DNA of 64,000 nucleotides. Source: an uncultured Shewanella sp. Its GTDB lineage: Bacteria; Pseudomonadota; Gammaproteobacteria; Enterobacterales; Shewanellaceae. The notes beneath the pieces are model-generated. The model was not told the origin of the DNA, made no database searches, and was given only the letters and a program-made list of their open reading frames with translations. Of the stretch, positions 19,921 to 29,728 are shown in pieces. The DNA is taken from contig NZ_CANMUW010000002.1 in NCBI RefSeq assembly GCF_947501225.1, positions 372,001 to 436,000 on the forward strand, read 5' to 3'. A program made the translations under genes and the position numbers. Positions within the stretch are counted from its first letter, which is position 1, and every line of letters starts with the position of its first letter.

Positions 19921-21231
19921 ATGGCTTTAACTAAAGCAAGAAAGCTCGGCTTAACGGGCAAAATTCTTATCGGTATGGGAGCCGGTATACTCTTCGGATT
20001 ACTTCTTAGAAATCTTTTTCCCGAGAGCACTTTCATCGAAAACTATGTCACCGAGGGATTCTTAAACGTTATCGGGACAATTTTTGTATCAGGCCTGAAG
20101 ATGATTGTCGTACCTCTGGTTTTCATCTCTCTCGTCTGCGGAACCTGCTCCTTAAGCGATCCGTCCAAGTTGGGGCGTCTGGGTGGCAAGACTATCGCCT
20201 TCTACCTTTTCACCACCGCCATAGCCCTCTCGGTGGCTATCTCAGTTGCCATACTTATTCATCCCGGCAGCGCTTCCCTGGTCAGCGATGGCTTAGTGTT
20301 TAACGCAAAGGAGGCCCCAAGTCTGTCTCAGGTACTGATCAACATAGTGCCGACAAACCCACTACAGGCTATGAGTGAAGGCAATATGCTGCAGATCATC
20401 CTGTTTGCGGTGATCTTCGGTTTCGCTATCTCTCATATCGGTGAACGGGGAAGACGGGTCGCGGCGCTGTTCAATGACCTTAATGAGGTTATCATGCGCG
20501 TGGTGACGCTCATCATGCAGCTTGCGCCTTATGGTGTCTTCGCGCTGATGGCCAAGCTCGCCCTGACTCTGGGTATAGAGACATTCGGCAGTGTAGTTAA
20601 GTATTTCTTTGTGGTGCTGACTGTGTTACTACTGCATGCATTTGTGGTCTACCCCTCTCTGCTGAAGCTTCTAGCCGGACTCAACCCTTTCACCTTCATC
20701 CGCAAGATGAGAGACGTTCAGCTGTTTGCCTTCAGTACCGCCAGCTCAAACGCAACACTGCCGGTAACCATAGAAACGGCCGAGCACAGACTTGGGGTCG
20801 ATAACAAGGTCGCCTCATTCACTCTGCCGCTGGGAGCAACCATCAACATGGATGGCACCGCGATTATGCAGGGCGTAGCGACCGTGTTTATCGCTCAGGT
20901 CTATGGCATAGACCTGACTATCACTGATTACGCCATGGTGGTTATCACAGCGACTCTGGCGTCTATCGGTACGGCCGGTGTACCGGGTGTAGGACTCATC
21001 ATGCTAGCCATGGTACTCAATCAGGTTGGACTCCCGGTAGAGGGGATCGCATTGATCATAGGTGTGGACAGGCTACTCGATATGGTGCGCACGGCAGTCA
21101 ATGTTACCGGTGATACGGTGGCGACTGTGGTCATTGCCAAGTCAGAAAAGGAGTTCAATGAGGTGACGTTCAATGACAGCCAGGCGGGTAAGGCCGCCAG
21201 CAGCTTCAACGATCAACTTAATGCTAAATAA
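19921..21231 (+). CDS. Dicarboxylate/amino acid:cation symporter (DAACS family)
   Basis: ATG at 19921 is chosen because AGGA lies 6 bases upstream; a GTG start at 19882 would add 13 unlikely residues. The 436-residue product is an inner-membrane symporter of the GltP/DctA type, with about eight helices and two re-entrant hairpins. Diagnostic motifs are FSTASSNATLPVTIETAEH (near residue 280, the serine-rich hairpin), LGATINMDGTAIMQG (NMDGT motif) and DRLLDMVRTAVNVTGDTVA near the end, which binds substrate carboxylates. In this family an arginine near the end (VRTAVNV) favours acidic substrates such as glutamate, aspartate or C4-dicarboxylates. The exact substrate is not determined. Confidence 0.9.
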   Translation: MALTKARKLGLTGKILIGMGAGILFGLLLRNLFPESTFIENYVTEGFLNVIGTIFVSGLKMIVVPLVFISLVCGTCSLSDPSKLGRLGGKTIAFYLFTTAIALSVAISVAILIHPGSASLVSDGLVFNAKEAPSLSQVLINIVPTNPLQAMSEGNMLQIILFAVIFGFAISHIGERGRRVAALFNDLNEVIMRVVTLIMQLAPYGVFALMAKLALTLGIETFGSVVKYFFVVLTVLLLHAFVVYPSLLKLLAGLNPFTFIRKMRDVQLFAFSTASSNATLPVTIETAEHRLGVDNKVASFTLPLGATINMDGTAIMQGVATVFIAQVYGIDLTITDYAMVVITATLASIGTAGVPGVGLIMLAMVLNQVGLPVEGIALIIGVDRLLDMVRTAVNVTGDTVATVVIAKSEKEFNEVTFNDSQAGKAASSFNDQLNAK

Positions 21232-21298
21232 TGGCAATCTGTATAATATTGATGGTCAAAAAAGTCGGTAGCTGATACGAGGTCGTATCAGCTAAGCA

Positions 21299-21331
21299 TA
21301 AAAAATAGCGTCCAAACGGACGCCATTTTTG
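21299..21331. terminator. Bidirectional terminator between the symporter gene and gsk
   Basis: GCGTCC (21308-21313) pairs with GGACGC (21318-21323) across AAAC, flanked by A-rich and T5 tracts on the two sides. Confidence 0.85.
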
Positions 21332-21393
21332 TTCTTTACTACATACAATTTTTTACTGCAAAACATATTTAAACTGAGTCAGAGACTTCAAGC

Positions 21394-22698
21394 TTATCTT
21401 TCCCAGTATGCCTCTTCCAGACTGTCTTCACGCTCAGGCAGGCCGCGAGAGAGACGTGGACTATGCTGAGCCAGCACTTCATAGGCGACACGGTTAGCAT
21501 ATTTACACACCTGAGAAAACGATGAATAACACAGACCATCACGCTTATGTTTACTCGAGCCCGGAACGTTTGCCTTATGGAAGGTGTTAGATGCCAGATC
21601 ATGCAGTAACGCCGCCAGCGCACCATCTCCGGCACCATTGGTATTACGGATCTTCTCCGGACCGCCCATATATGGAGAGATATGGGCGTAGACTTTAATC
21701 GGTGTATCACAGGCTGACTTTAACTTAGGACGAGAAAACTCGTAACGGTTAAACTCCGGGATCATCCCGGGCAGAAGCGTATGACTGGTTTCTCTCTTCT
21801 CCGAGTCCTCAGTGTAACCCGCCATATAGAGTCCGAGAGGGCCGGCCGTTGTCAGCACCAGATCACACAGTTCAAGCGCGGCTTCGCTGGCCAATAAAGG
21901 ATCCTTCAATCCGGTAAGCGCTTCCCCTTCATCTTCGTTCATCGCCAAAATGGTGACATTGTCTTTGATAAATCTCTTCCACCAGCTTGGGTCTTCCTCA
22001 ATCAAAAAACGAGTTCCCAATGTCAATACAACCGGTACTTCCGCCTCTTTGGCATACTCTATCGCCTTAAGCGCAGCATCGGTAATTTGATCGCCATCGC
22101 TGGCTCTCATCAGATATGCAGTCAAGATCAAAGCCGAAGCTCCCTGCACTATCTCTTTATCGATATACTCGGGTGTCAGCTTATCCATGGAACCTTTGCT
22201 AATAGCGAAGGTTCGCTCGCCACATTCAGAGATAAGCGTGAAACAGCGCCCTATCGGACCCGCCACCGGCTGTAGGTAGTTTAGATCGACTTTAGAAGAG
22301 GTATTACAAAGGTAGCGATAAGCATAGCTGCCCACCTCGATGTTATTGCTCATCACTCCAAAGAGTACCGACCTGTCATCGGCAAGAATAGAGTAGTTGT
22401 GTACAGTATTGCCTATGGTACCGCCGGCAAACTCATCACTGACTAACTGGTTAGATTTGAGCTCGGAATAAAGAGCATGCGCCTTTTCATCATCAATAAG
22501 TGTAGAGTTACCTTTCGGCAGTTCATACCGCTCGAGCAGCTCGTCACCAACTTTGGCCTCAATATCCACCAGAGTCTGATCGATACCCGTAATATAAGTA
22601 GGAAAACGCTGAGGCTGCTGCGTCATTTGCGCCAAAAGTGGGTCACGATTTTTTACGGGGAAATAGTGCTTGGACTTTCGCTGACCTGGAAACTTCAT
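21394..22698 (-). CDS. gsk: Inosine-guanosine kinase
   Basis: The product has 434 residues, the same length as E. coli Gsk, and starts MKFPGQRKSKHYFPV. It belongs to the PfkB/ribokinase family and phosphorylates inosine and guanosine to IMP and GMP in purine salvage. Visible landmarks are TYITGIDQTLVDIEAKVGDE, the two-glycine signature FAGGTIGNTVHNYS near residue 95, and the ATP/anion-hole box RNTNGAGDGALAALLHD near residue 355. The C-terminal RLSRGLPEREDSLEEAYWER is highly conserved. It lies downstream of adk-hemH on the same strand, the same neighbourhood as in enterobacteria. Confidence 0.97.
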   Translation of the reverse strand: MKFPGQRKSKHYFPVKNRDPLLAQMTQQPQRFPTYITGIDQTLVDIEAKVGDELLERYELPKGNSTLIDDEKAHALYSELKSNQLVSDEFAGGTIGNTVHNYSILADDRSVLFGVMSNNIEVGSYAYRYLCNTSSKVDLNYLQPVAGPIGRCFTLISECGERTFAISKGSMDKLTPEYIDKEIVQGASALILTAYLMRASDGDQITDAALKAIEYAKEAEVPVVLTLGTRFLIEEDPSWWKRFIKDNVTILAMNEDEGEALTGLKDPLLASEAALELCDLVLTTAGPLGLYMAGYTEDSEKRETSHTLLPGMIPEFNRYEFSRPKLKSACDTPIKVYAHISPYMGGPEKIRNTNGAGDGALAALLHDLASNTFHKANVPGSSKHKRDGLCYSSFSQVCKYANRVAYEVLAQHSPRLSRGLPEREDSLEEAYWER

Positions 22699-22771
22699 TT
22701 TATGATCTCGTTAATTGGCAACAATGGATATTGGCGAATGTGAGCCTTGCCTTAAGAGGCAACACAACCAC

Positions 22772-22805
22772 TATATTGGCCCACAGAGTGCTGAGGGCCA
22801 ATATA
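22772..22805. repeat. Perfect 11-bp inverted repeat upstream of gsk
   Basis: TATATTGGCCC (22772-22782) and GGGCCAATATA (22795-22805) are separated by 12 bases. No T-run follows in either direction. It lies 74 bases upstream of the gsk start and 80 bases past the hemH stop, so it may be an operator for gsk or a 3' end hairpin of hemH. Confidence 0.6.
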
Positions 22806-22884
22806 AATGGCGGCAGATCCTAACATACACAGTGAATTTCACCAGTAATCAGGTCAAGTTTTTTGCATCAAACTTAATTTAACC

Positions 22885-23892
22885 TTAAACCCATTGTGAT
22901 GATTGTTCACTAATGAGTTTAGTTAACAGTTCAATATGAAGATCATTATCATTGAGACAGGGGATAAAGCGATAACTTTCTCCGCCTGATTCAATAAAGC
23001 TCTCCTTGCCACCGATAGAGATCTCTTCCAGCGTCTCCAGGCAATCGGCCGCGAATGCCGGACACATAATATCCACCGATTTAACGCCCTCTTTCGGAAG
23101 CGATTCCAGTAATTTATCAGTATAAGGCGTTAACCACTCCTCTTTACCAAACTGTGACTGAAAACATAATCGCCACTGTTTCTCCTCTAAACCGAGCGCC
23201 TGTGCGAGTAGCTGTGCAGTTTGCTGGCACTGCTCCTGGTAGGGGTCTCCCTCGGTAACATACCGCACCGGAACACCATGAAAAGACATTAAGAGAACAT
23301 CGGCCTGACCATGCTGTTGCCAGTGAGACCTGACCGAAGCCGCCAGAGCCTGGATATAATCCGGGTGCTGATAATACTCCTTATTAAAGCGGAAATCAGG
23401 GATATCTCTCCACCCCTTAAACTCCTGAGCAATAGCGTCAAAAACCGGTGCAACCGTAGAGCAGGAGTATTGCGGGTAGAGCGGAAGAATAACAATTCGC
23501 TTCACTCCCTGTTGTTTCAGCTTATCTAAACCACTCGCCAGAGAGGGGTTGCCATAACTCATTCCTAATTCAACCGGAATAGGGTTGCCAAATTGCTTCT
23601 GCAACTTGTTGGCTAGCTTATCCCGCTGACGTTGACTTATCACCATTAGAGGCGAGCCCTCATCAGACCATATGGCTTGATATAGCTTTGCTACTTTAGC
23701 GGGTCGGGTATTAAGGATAATTCCATTTAAAATCGGCTTCCAAATCAAGGGGTTCAGATCGACAACCCTGGGATCACTTAAAAACTGCTTTAGGAAACGT
23801 TTTACATCACTCGCACTCGGTGAATCGGGGGTCCCCAAATTAACCAGAAGCACACCAAATGCCGGGGGGGTCTCGCTCATCATTGCATTCAT
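22885..23892 (-). CDS. hemH: Ferrochelatase
   Basis: The product has 335 residues. Ferrochelatase inserts ferrous iron into protoporphyrin IX in the last step of haem synthesis. GVLLVNLGTPDSPSASDVKRFLKQFLSDPRVVD at residues 12-44 is the classical N-terminus. The metal-site block LLMSFHGVPVRYV carries the catalytic histidine near residue 205, and CPAFAADCLETLEEI near 285 holds the second conserved acidic site. There is no C-terminal [2Fe-2S] cysteine set. ATG at 23892 gives MNAMMSET; internal ATGs at codons 4 and 5 are possible. It lies between adk and gsk. Confidence 0.96.
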   Translation of the reverse strand: MNAMMSETPPAFGVLLVNLGTPDSPSASDVKRFLKQFLSDPRVVDLNPLIWKPILNGIILNTRPAKVAKLYQAIWSDEGSPLMVISQRQRDKLANKLQKQFGNPIPVELGMSYGNPSLASGLDKLKQQGVKRIVILPLYPQYSCSTVAPVFDAIAQEFKGWRDIPDFRFNKEYYQHPDYIQALAASVRSHWQQHGQADVLLMSFHGVPVRYVTEGDPYQEQCQQTAQLLAQALGLEEKQWRLCFQSQFGKEEWLTPYTDKLLESLPKEGVKSVDIMCPAFAADCLETLEEISIGGKESFIESGGESYRFIPCLNDNDLHIELLTKLISEQSSQWV

Positions 23893-24148
23893 TAAAAAAT
23901 ACCAATTGTACTAAATCGTTAATTGTCCTACCGGTCGAAACCACCAATAGCAGCGAAAATTATGTTCAGAATTGTGCCTGCAGGAGCACAGAGGACAGGC
24001 AGGACGCAGACCAATTATGATAACAATCTATAATCACAATTATGTCTTTGTCAGTAATGCGTTACTCTTAAGTTTCTGGCCTTGAGAGAGAGTAGCCATA
24101 CAGATACCTGCCCATCAAACACATCTAGGCTAGCATTCAAAAAACCAT
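23893..24148. other. hemH upstream region
   Basis: Together with the adk terminator this makes a 341-base gap between adk and hemH. It is AT-rich, with ATTATGATAACAATC near 24014 that loosely recalls a Fur box but does not match it well. No gene or clear promoter was found. Confidence 0.35.
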
Positions 24149-24178
24149 AAAAAAAGCCCACTTAAGTGAGCTTTTTTA
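24149..24178 (-). terminator. Intrinsic terminator of adk
   Basis: AAGCCCACTT/AAGTGAGCTT forms a stem centred on the CACTTAAGTG palindrome (about 24154-24173) with A/T runs on both sides. It lies 56 bases past the adk stop. Confidence 0.85.
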
Positions 24179-24233
24179 AATATGAGAACTAGCTCATTTA
24201 CCAATGGCTGCCACTCATATGACGTTATTTCGC

Positions 24234-24896
<663 letters not shown>

Positions 24897-25078
24897 TCAC
24901 ATAGTTTTTATCATTGGGCGGCGATCTTCGCACAATTGGCCGCCCATTTGAAGGGTTTTGCATGAGTTTTAGACTGGATTTAGTTAGACTTTAGCCGGAT
25001 AGACATCAATTTTTAATCAATAAAAATAGTGAACTGGCCATTGTGTCGAACTTTTGCTCTAAAACCGATACAACTTAC

Positions 25079-25924
25079 TTAATAGAGCAGGCTGTAGAGT
25101 TTGCGTCGATATTGATTCGCCAGCGCATTTCCCTGCCCAAGCGCAGTCAAAATTTCTAAAAACAGCTTCTTTGCCTCGCCGTTTTCTGCTGAGATATCTT
25201 TCGACAGTGGAGTGAATAACAGCTCCAACGCTTCATCGTTTCGCTTAGCCTGATGTAACGCCTTTACCAATTTCATCAATACCGTAATATCTGACGGATC
25301 GCTATCGAAAGTTTGCTGTAACAGCCGGATCTCAGGAGTATCGGCCGCATCCAGTGCTAACGTAAGCTTTGCCTTCAGGCTCTGATAGTAACCATCCTGA
25401 TCCGCAAGCCCGATACTATCGAGGAGCACTTTAGCGGCGCTGAGGTCGCCGGCCATAAGTTGTGCATCTGCATAAACCAGAGCCACTTCAGCATTGGGGG
25501 ACTCGGCATATGCCTGCTTTAACAATACCAGTGCGGGCTCAAACTCATGTGATGCCAGATGAGTTTTCGCCTGATTAAGTTGCAACTCCCACTCGGCCGG
25601 AAGGTGCTTGTCCAGCATAGTCGCTATCTGTGCCTCCTCCTGAACACCGGCAAAACCATCGATTGGCTTTCCTTCACTCAGAATGAGAGTCGTTGGTAGA
25701 TTTTGAATTTGGAAATAGTTGGCGATCTCCATCTCACTGTCGCAATCGACCTTAGCCAACACAAAACGACCAGCTTGTTTCTGAGCCATCGAGGTCAACG
25801 TCTGACATAAGCCGACACTTTCAGGGCTCTGTTGAGACCAGAAGGACAAGACAACAATCTGTTTCATAGAAACATCTACTATCTGTTGAATATTCTCTTT
25901 AGTCAGTTCCAAAACGGTTTCCAT
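25079..25924 (-). CDS. cnoX: Chaperedoxin CnoX (YbbN), thioredoxin-TPR protein
   Basis: The product has 281 residues (E. coli 284). Residues 1-110 form a thioredoxin fold and the rest is a TPR-like helical domain ending KYRRKLYSLLY-type (QYRRKLYSLLY). The usual CxxC is replaced: the active loop reads FWSQQSPESVGLCQ, with one cysteine only, so it is not a disulfide oxidoreductase. E. coli CnoX is a redox-regulated holdase that passes substrates to DnaK and GroEL after hypochlorite stress. Its position two genes from htpG, another chaperone, fits. The C-terminal block ADTPEIRLLQQTF...LVKALHQAKRNDEALELLF is highly conserved. Confidence 0.9.
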   Translation of the reverse strand: METVLELTKENIQQIVDVSMKQIVVLSFWSQQSPESVGLCQTLTSMAQKQAGRFVLAKVDCDSEMEIANYFQIQNLPTTLILSEGKPIDGFAGVQEEAQIATMLDKHLPAEWELQLNQAKTHLASHEFEPALVLLKQAYAESPNAEVALVYADAQLMAGDLSAAKVLLDSIGLADQDGYYQSLKAKLTLALDAADTPEIRLLQQTFDSDPSDITVLMKLVKALHQAKRNDEALELLFTPLSKDISAENGEAKKLFLEILTALGQGNALANQYRRKLYSLLY

Positions 25925-25968
25925 AATGATCCTTGAAATAAGCCTTAATAACTCACGATTTCAGCTAT

Positions 25969-26020
25969 AAAAAAGAGGCAGAACCTTGTCTATACACTCA
26001 GGTATCAGACGTCCTGCCTC
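25969..26020 (-). terminator. Probable terminator of htpG
   Basis: Read leftward, GAGGCAG (26020-26014) pairs with CTGCCTC (25981-25975) across a long loop that can itself pair, followed by T6. It lies just past the htpG stop at 26055. Confidence 0.7.
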
Positions 26021-26054
26021 ATATTACTGTGATTACTCCCCGTCTACGGGAATA

Positions 26055-27971
26055 TTACTTAAGTTTAGCCAACAGCATCTCGTTCATCAGCTTAATGAAG
26101 GCCGATGGATCAGCTAAGCTACCTTTTTCAGACAACTGAGCCTGTTGCAGCAGAAGATCGCTCCACTGGGCGAACATAGCTTCATCCTGCTCATCATTCA
26201 GACGAGCCACCAGCGGATGCTCAGGATTGATCTCAAATGTTGGTTTGCTTTCGGGTACTGATTGCCCCGCAGCTTCCATTAACTTAATCATCTGAGTAGA
26301 CATCTCACCTTCACCGGCTACGACACAGGCCGGAGTATCGGTCAGACGGGTCGTGACCTTAACAGCAGAGACCTTCTCACCCAGCGAGTCTTTCATACGC
26401 TTAACTAAACCTTCAGATTCAGTTTCAAGCTTCTCCTGCGCTTCTTTCTCGCCGGCATCTTCCAGATCGCCAAGTTCAAGATCGCCACGAGTCACCGAGT
26501 GCATCTGCTTACCGTCAAACTCAGTAAGATGGTTAATTAACCACTCATCGATACGCTCAGACATCAATATCACTTCGATCCCCTTCTTACGAAGAAGTTC
26601 CAGGTGCGGGCTGTTTGCCGCCGCTTCATGACTGTCGGCAACGATATAGTAGATCTTGCTCTGACCTTCCTTCATACGGCTCACATAATCGGCCAGCGAA
26701 ACCGTAGGGGCCGCGTCTTGAGTATGAGTCGATGCGAAGCGTAGTAAACCGGCAATACGCTCTTTGTTCACCATATCTTCGGCAGGGCCCTCTTTGAGAA
26801 CCTGACCAAACTCAGCCCAGAAACTCTGATACTTCTCAGCATCATTCTTAGCCAGTTTTTCTAACATACCAAGTACGCGCTTAGTCACAGCTGTACGCAG
26901 CGCTGTTGTTATCTTGTTGTCCTGCAGGATTTCACGGGATACGTTCAGTGGCAGATCGTTAGAGTCGATAAGACCCTGAACGAAACGAAGATAACTAGGC
27001 ATAAACTGCTCAGCATCGTCCATCACAAAAACACGCTGAACAAATAACTTCAGGCCGTGTTTACGATCACGGTTCCACAAGTCCCACGGTGCCTTCGAAG
27101 GGATATAGAGCAAGCTGGTGTACTCCTGCTTACCTTCGACTCGGTTATGGCTCCACAGAAGAGGATCGGTAAAATCATGGGAGATATGCTTGTAAAACTC
27201 CTCATACTCCTCCTTAGACACATCACTCTTGTTTCGCGTCCAAAGGGCTGTCGCCTTATTCATCGCTTTCCATGAACCTTCGGTTGCCGCTACCGCTTCC
27301 TGCTCTTCAGAAGCTTCGATTGCAGGCGTCCCCTCCTCCCACATCTCTACCGGTACCGAGATATGATCTGAGTACTTAGTGATAATCGAACGTAAACGGT
27401 AATCGTCTGCAAACTCTTTCTCTTCTTCGCGCAGATGCAACACAATCTCCGTACCACGGTTTTCCTTAACTATGGTATCAACGGTAAAGTCACCTTCACC
27501 CGCCGACTCCCACTGCACACCTTCATCTTTGGCATGTCCGGCGGCGCGGCTACGAACCGTAACCTTGTCGGCAACAATGAACGAAGAGTAGAAACCGACA
27601 CCAAACTGACCGATTAACTGAGAATCTTTTGACTCATCACCGGATAAATTTCTAAAGAAGTCTGCAGTGCCTGACTTTGCGATAGTGCCCAGGTGTTCGA
27701 TAACACCATCTCGGGTCATACCGATACCATTATCTTCGATCGTCACCGTACCTTTCTCTTTATCGGTACTGATACGAACTCGTAATTCACCGTCACCTTC
27801 ATAGAGGGCATCGTTAGTTAATGCTTCATAACGCAGCTTATCGGCCGCATCGGCAGCGTTAGAGACCAATTCACGCAAGAAAATCTCTTTATTTGAATAT
27901 AAAGAGTGGATCATCAAGTTCAGGAGTTGCTTGACTTCAGTTTGAAAGCCATGAGTTTCTTGTTGTGACAT
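26055..27971 (-). CDS. htpG: Chaperone protein HtpG (Hsp90)
   Basis: The product has 638 residues. The N-terminal GHKL ATPase domain shows [20 protein letters not shown] (residues 28-47), [18 protein letters not shown] near 76-93 and [11 protein letters not shown] near 122-132. The middle domain carries [24 protein letters not shown] (about 325-348), and the C-terminal dimerisation domain is complete. HtpG remodels client proteins together with DnaK. The start matches the E. coli protein ([20 protein letters not shown]). A good sigma-32 promoter lies upstream at 28019-28047, so heat induction is expected. Confidence 0.98.
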   Translation of the reverse strand: MSQQETHGFQTEVKQLLNLMIHSLYSNKEIFLRELVSNAADAADKLRYEALTNDALYEGDGELRVRISTDKEKGTVTIEDNGIGMTRDGVIEHLGTIAKSGTADFFRNLSGDESKDSQLIGQFGVGFYSSFIVADKVTVRSRAAGHAKDEGVQWESAGEGDFTVDTIVKENRGTEIVLHLREEEKEFADDYRLRSIITKYSDHISVPVEMWEEGTPAIEASEEQEAVAATEGSWKAMNKATALWTRNKSDVSKEEYEEFYKHISHDFTDPLLWSHNRVEGKQEYTSLLYIPSKAPWDLWNRDRKHGLKLFVQRVFVMDDAEQFMPSYLRFVQGLIDSNDLPLNVSREILQDNKITTALRTAVTKRVLGMLEKLAKNDAEKYQSFWAEFGQVLKEGPAEDMVNKERIAGLLRFASTHTQDAAPTVSLADYVSRMKEGQSKIYYIVADSHEAAANSPHLELLRKKGIEVILMSERIDEWLINHLTEFDGKQMHSVTRGDLELGDLEDAGEKEAQEKLETESEGLVKRMKDSLGEKVSAVKVTTRLTDTPACVVAGEGEMSTQMIKLMEAAGQSVPESKPTFEINPEHPLVARLNDEQDEAMFAQWSDLLLQQAQLSEKGSLADPSAFIKLMNEMLLAKLK

Positions 27972-28018
27972 GAATTATTCCTTCTGTATTTCACAAAGCG
28001 TATTTCTTTATGAAAGTA

Positions 28019-28047
28019 GAGATGGGGCTGGAATTTCGCTTTTCAAG
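28019..28047 (-). promoter_or_regulatory. Sigma-32 (heat-shock) promoter of htpG
   Basis: Read leftward, CTTGAAA (28047-28041) is followed after 13 bases by CCCCATCT (28027-28020). This is the RpoH consensus with correct spacing. It lies about 50 bases before the htpG ATG. Confidence 0.85.
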
Positions 28048-28090
28048 GGAAATATTTCCGGAAATTCAAAAAACGGCGTAGAGAAAAGAA

Positions 28091-28123
28091 AAAGCCAGTG
28101 TCTGTATAATAAACACTGGCTTT
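28091..28123. terminator. Terminator of recR
   Basis: AAAGCCAGTGT (28091-28101) pairs with ACACTGGCTTT (28113-28123), followed leftward by T-rich sequence. It separates recR from the htpG heat-shock promoter. Confidence 0.88.
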
Positions 28124-28169
28124 GCAACTCGCGTATCTCAAAAAAATAGGTGGTTTGGCTCATGCCTGG

Positions 28170-28769
28170 TTAAATCGGCAAACGCCCATTGAAAGAGAGG
28201 GCTAATGTCGTACTGTCGACATACTCAAGCTCACCACCAACGGGCACACCATGGGCGATACGGCTTACTGAAACGTCATGAGCTTTTGCCATATCTGCAA
28301 TAAAGTGAGCCGTGGCATCTCCCTCAACCGTTGGGTTGGTCGCCAGAATAAGCTCTGTGACTCCCCCGGAACTGAGCTGCTCTTCGAGCAGTGACAAGCC
28401 TAACTCATCGGGCCCGACGCCATCGAGTGGGGACAGGTGACCCAACAGCACGAAGTAGCGACCACTAAAGTGTCCACCGGCTTCAATTGCCAACACATCG
28501 GCTGGCGTCTCCACCACACAGATCTGTTCAGATTTCCCCCGCTTATTGCTGGCACAAATAGGGCAATAAGTCTCCTCGGTAAAGGTACGACAAGCACGAC
28601 AATGCCCGACATCACTCATCGCCGAAGATAAAGCCTGTGCCAGAGTCTGACCGGCCTTACGATCGCGCTCCAGCAACTGAAACGCCATGCGCTGCGCAGA
28701 TTTGGGGCCAACTCCGGGGAGGCACTTCAAAGACTGAATAAGTTCATCGACAAGAGGGCTAAATTTCAT
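28170..28769 (-). CDS. recR: Recombination mediator RecR
   Basis: The product has 199 residues (E. coli 201). RecR with RecO loads RecA onto SSB-coated single-stranded DNA at gaps. The N-terminal helix-hairpin-helix is [20 protein letters not shown] (residues 14-33). The C4 zinc finger [16 protein letters not shown] lies near 57-72, and the Toprim domain begins [14 protein letters not shown] near 81. The [20 protein letters not shown] end is conserved. In related genomes recR follows ybaB within a few bases; here a 545-base gap separates them (see 28789-29337). Confidence 0.97.
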   Translation of the reverse strand: MKFSPLVDELIQSLKCLPGVGPKSAQRMAFQLLERDRKAGQTLAQALSSAMSDVGHCRACRTFTEETYCPICASNKRGKSEQICVVETPADVLAIEAGGHFSGRYFVLLGHLSPLDGVGPDELGLSLLEEQLSSGGVTELILATNPTVEGDATAHFIADMAKAHDVSVSRIAHGVPVGGELEYVDSTTLALSFNGRLPI

Positions 28770-28788
28770 TTGTTATCCGGGTATAAAT

Positions 28789-28804
28789 GGCATCTTCATG
28801 CCTG
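28789..28804. repeat. 16-bp direct repeat, recR-side copy of the ybaB 3' end
   Basis: GGCATCTTCATGCCTG is identical to 29322-29337. On the minus strand it reads as the codons for GMKMP, the tail of YbaB, followed by CCATTTATA where the real gene has CCGTTCTAA. It lies 20 bases upstream of the recR start, exactly where ybaB should end. Confidence 0.85.
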
Positions 28805-29005
28805 ATAATTTTAGAGTGATGAGCAGTGCCGATGATTGGTGAAAACACCGTCATATGCCCTTCATGTAAATTCAGAACAGAAGAGTAGCATACAGAACAG
28901 ATAATTTGACCCCTCTATGAACCCAAAGACTCCTTTACCGCTCGTACGCACGCAGCCTAACTACAGCAGCTAACCCATTACGAGACAGTCCAGAGGCTGA
29001 ATTGA

Positions 29006-29155
29006 ATATCTTTCTCAACTATTAAGTCTTTTTTTGAGCTTTATGGTGATCGTTGGTGGATAGATGTAAATTCAAATGGCGCGATGGCTGAAGATGATGT
29101 TTACTTCATGTGCACCTTATTTGGTGCCGGGCAGAATGGAGCCTTAATCCTGTAA
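29006..29155 (+). pseudogene. Possible protein-coding remnant
   Basis: An open stretch of 49 codons between a TGA and a TAA has protein-like composition in the middle (YGDRWWIDVNSNG, then DDVYFMCTLFGAGQNGALIL). There is no start codon with a ribosome binding site. I do not recognise a family. It may be the 3' end of a gene carried in with the inserted segment. Confidence 0.25.
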
Positions 29156-29211
29156 ATTTCAATGTTGTGGTCATAGTTATGCTCATTACACGCTAACCAA
29201 GATCCCAGACC

Positions 29212-29249
29212 ACAAAAAATGGACCTAGGGGTAACCCTAAGTCCATTTT
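29212..29249. terminator. Strong terminator after ybaB
   Basis: AAAATGGAC (29216-29224) pairs with GTCCATTTT (29241-29249). After one mismatch TAGGG pairs with CCCTA around a GTAA loop. Read leftward it is followed by T6. It ends the dnaX-ybaB transcript, so recR must have its own promoter, unlike in E. coli. Confidence 0.88.
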
Positions 29250-29314
29250 GTCCCCTATTTGATCCCAAGCAATTCTGGGAGTCCCGAAAGGGTTGCTACA
29301 TCGGTACTTCTAGA

Positions 29315-29644
29315 TTAGAACGGCATCTTCATGCCTGGTGGCAGCTGCATGCCTCCGGTCACTTCAGCCATTTTCTCTTTCTGACTCTCTTCAACACGAC
29401 GTGCCGCATCATTGCAGGCTGCTGCGATAAGATCTTCCAGCATCTCTTTGTCGTCTTCCAGCAGGCTCGAATCGATATCTACCTTACGTACACTGTGAGA
29501 ACCTGTCATGGTAACTTTTACAAGACCGGCACCGGCTTCACCGGTCACTTCCATACGTGCAATCTCTTCCTGCACCTTGGCCATTTTATCTTGCATCTGC
29601 TGGGCCTGTTTCATCAGGTTACCCATACCGCCTTTTCCAAACAT
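29315..29644 (-). CDS. ybaB: Nucleoid-associated protein YbaB/EbfC
   Basis: The product has 109 residues (E. coli 109). It is a small dimeric DNA-binding protein of the nucleoid. The start [23 protein letters not shown], the central [24 protein letters not shown] and the end [10 protein letters not shown] are family signatures. It lies downstream of dnaX on the same strand, the conserved order. Its last codons are the source of the 16-bp direct repeat that also occurs just before recR. Confidence 0.97.
   Translation of the reverse strand: MFGKGGMGNLMKQAQQMQDKMAKVQEEIARMEVTGEAGAGLVKVTMTGSHSVRKVDIDSSLLEDDKEMLEDLIAAACNDAARRVEESQKEKMAEVTGGMQLPPGMKMPF
29322..29337. repeat. 16-bp direct repeat, ybaB-side copy
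   Basis: GGCATCTTCATGCCTG within the last codons of ybaB, identical to 28789-28804. Confidence 0.85.
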
Positions 29645-29728
29645 ATCTATTTCTCTTCAATTAAGGGTCGATAAAAGTCGGCCCATCTTACTAAAATAAT
29701 ACCGAGAATCAATTAAAGTCGAATAAAG

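Larger units (their letters stand above)
28805..29321. mobile_element. Putative inserted segment between ybaB and recR
   Basis: About 517 bases lie between the two copies of the 16-bp repeat, the layout left by site-specific insertion at the 3' end of ybaB with the gene end restored. No integrase or complete ORF is present. The contents are a 49-codon open stretch (29006-29155) and a strong terminator next to ybaB (29212-29249). It could be a decayed or non-autonomous element. A local duplication of the gene tail followed by divergence is the alternative. Confidence 0.45.

Noticed and set aside
24010..24045. Fur box upstream of hemH
   Set aside because: Only loose AT-rich similarity to the 19-bp consensus.
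29219..29674. 151-codon plus-strand frame across ybaB
   Set aside because: It is antisense to the well-conserved ybaB and starts in its terminator.
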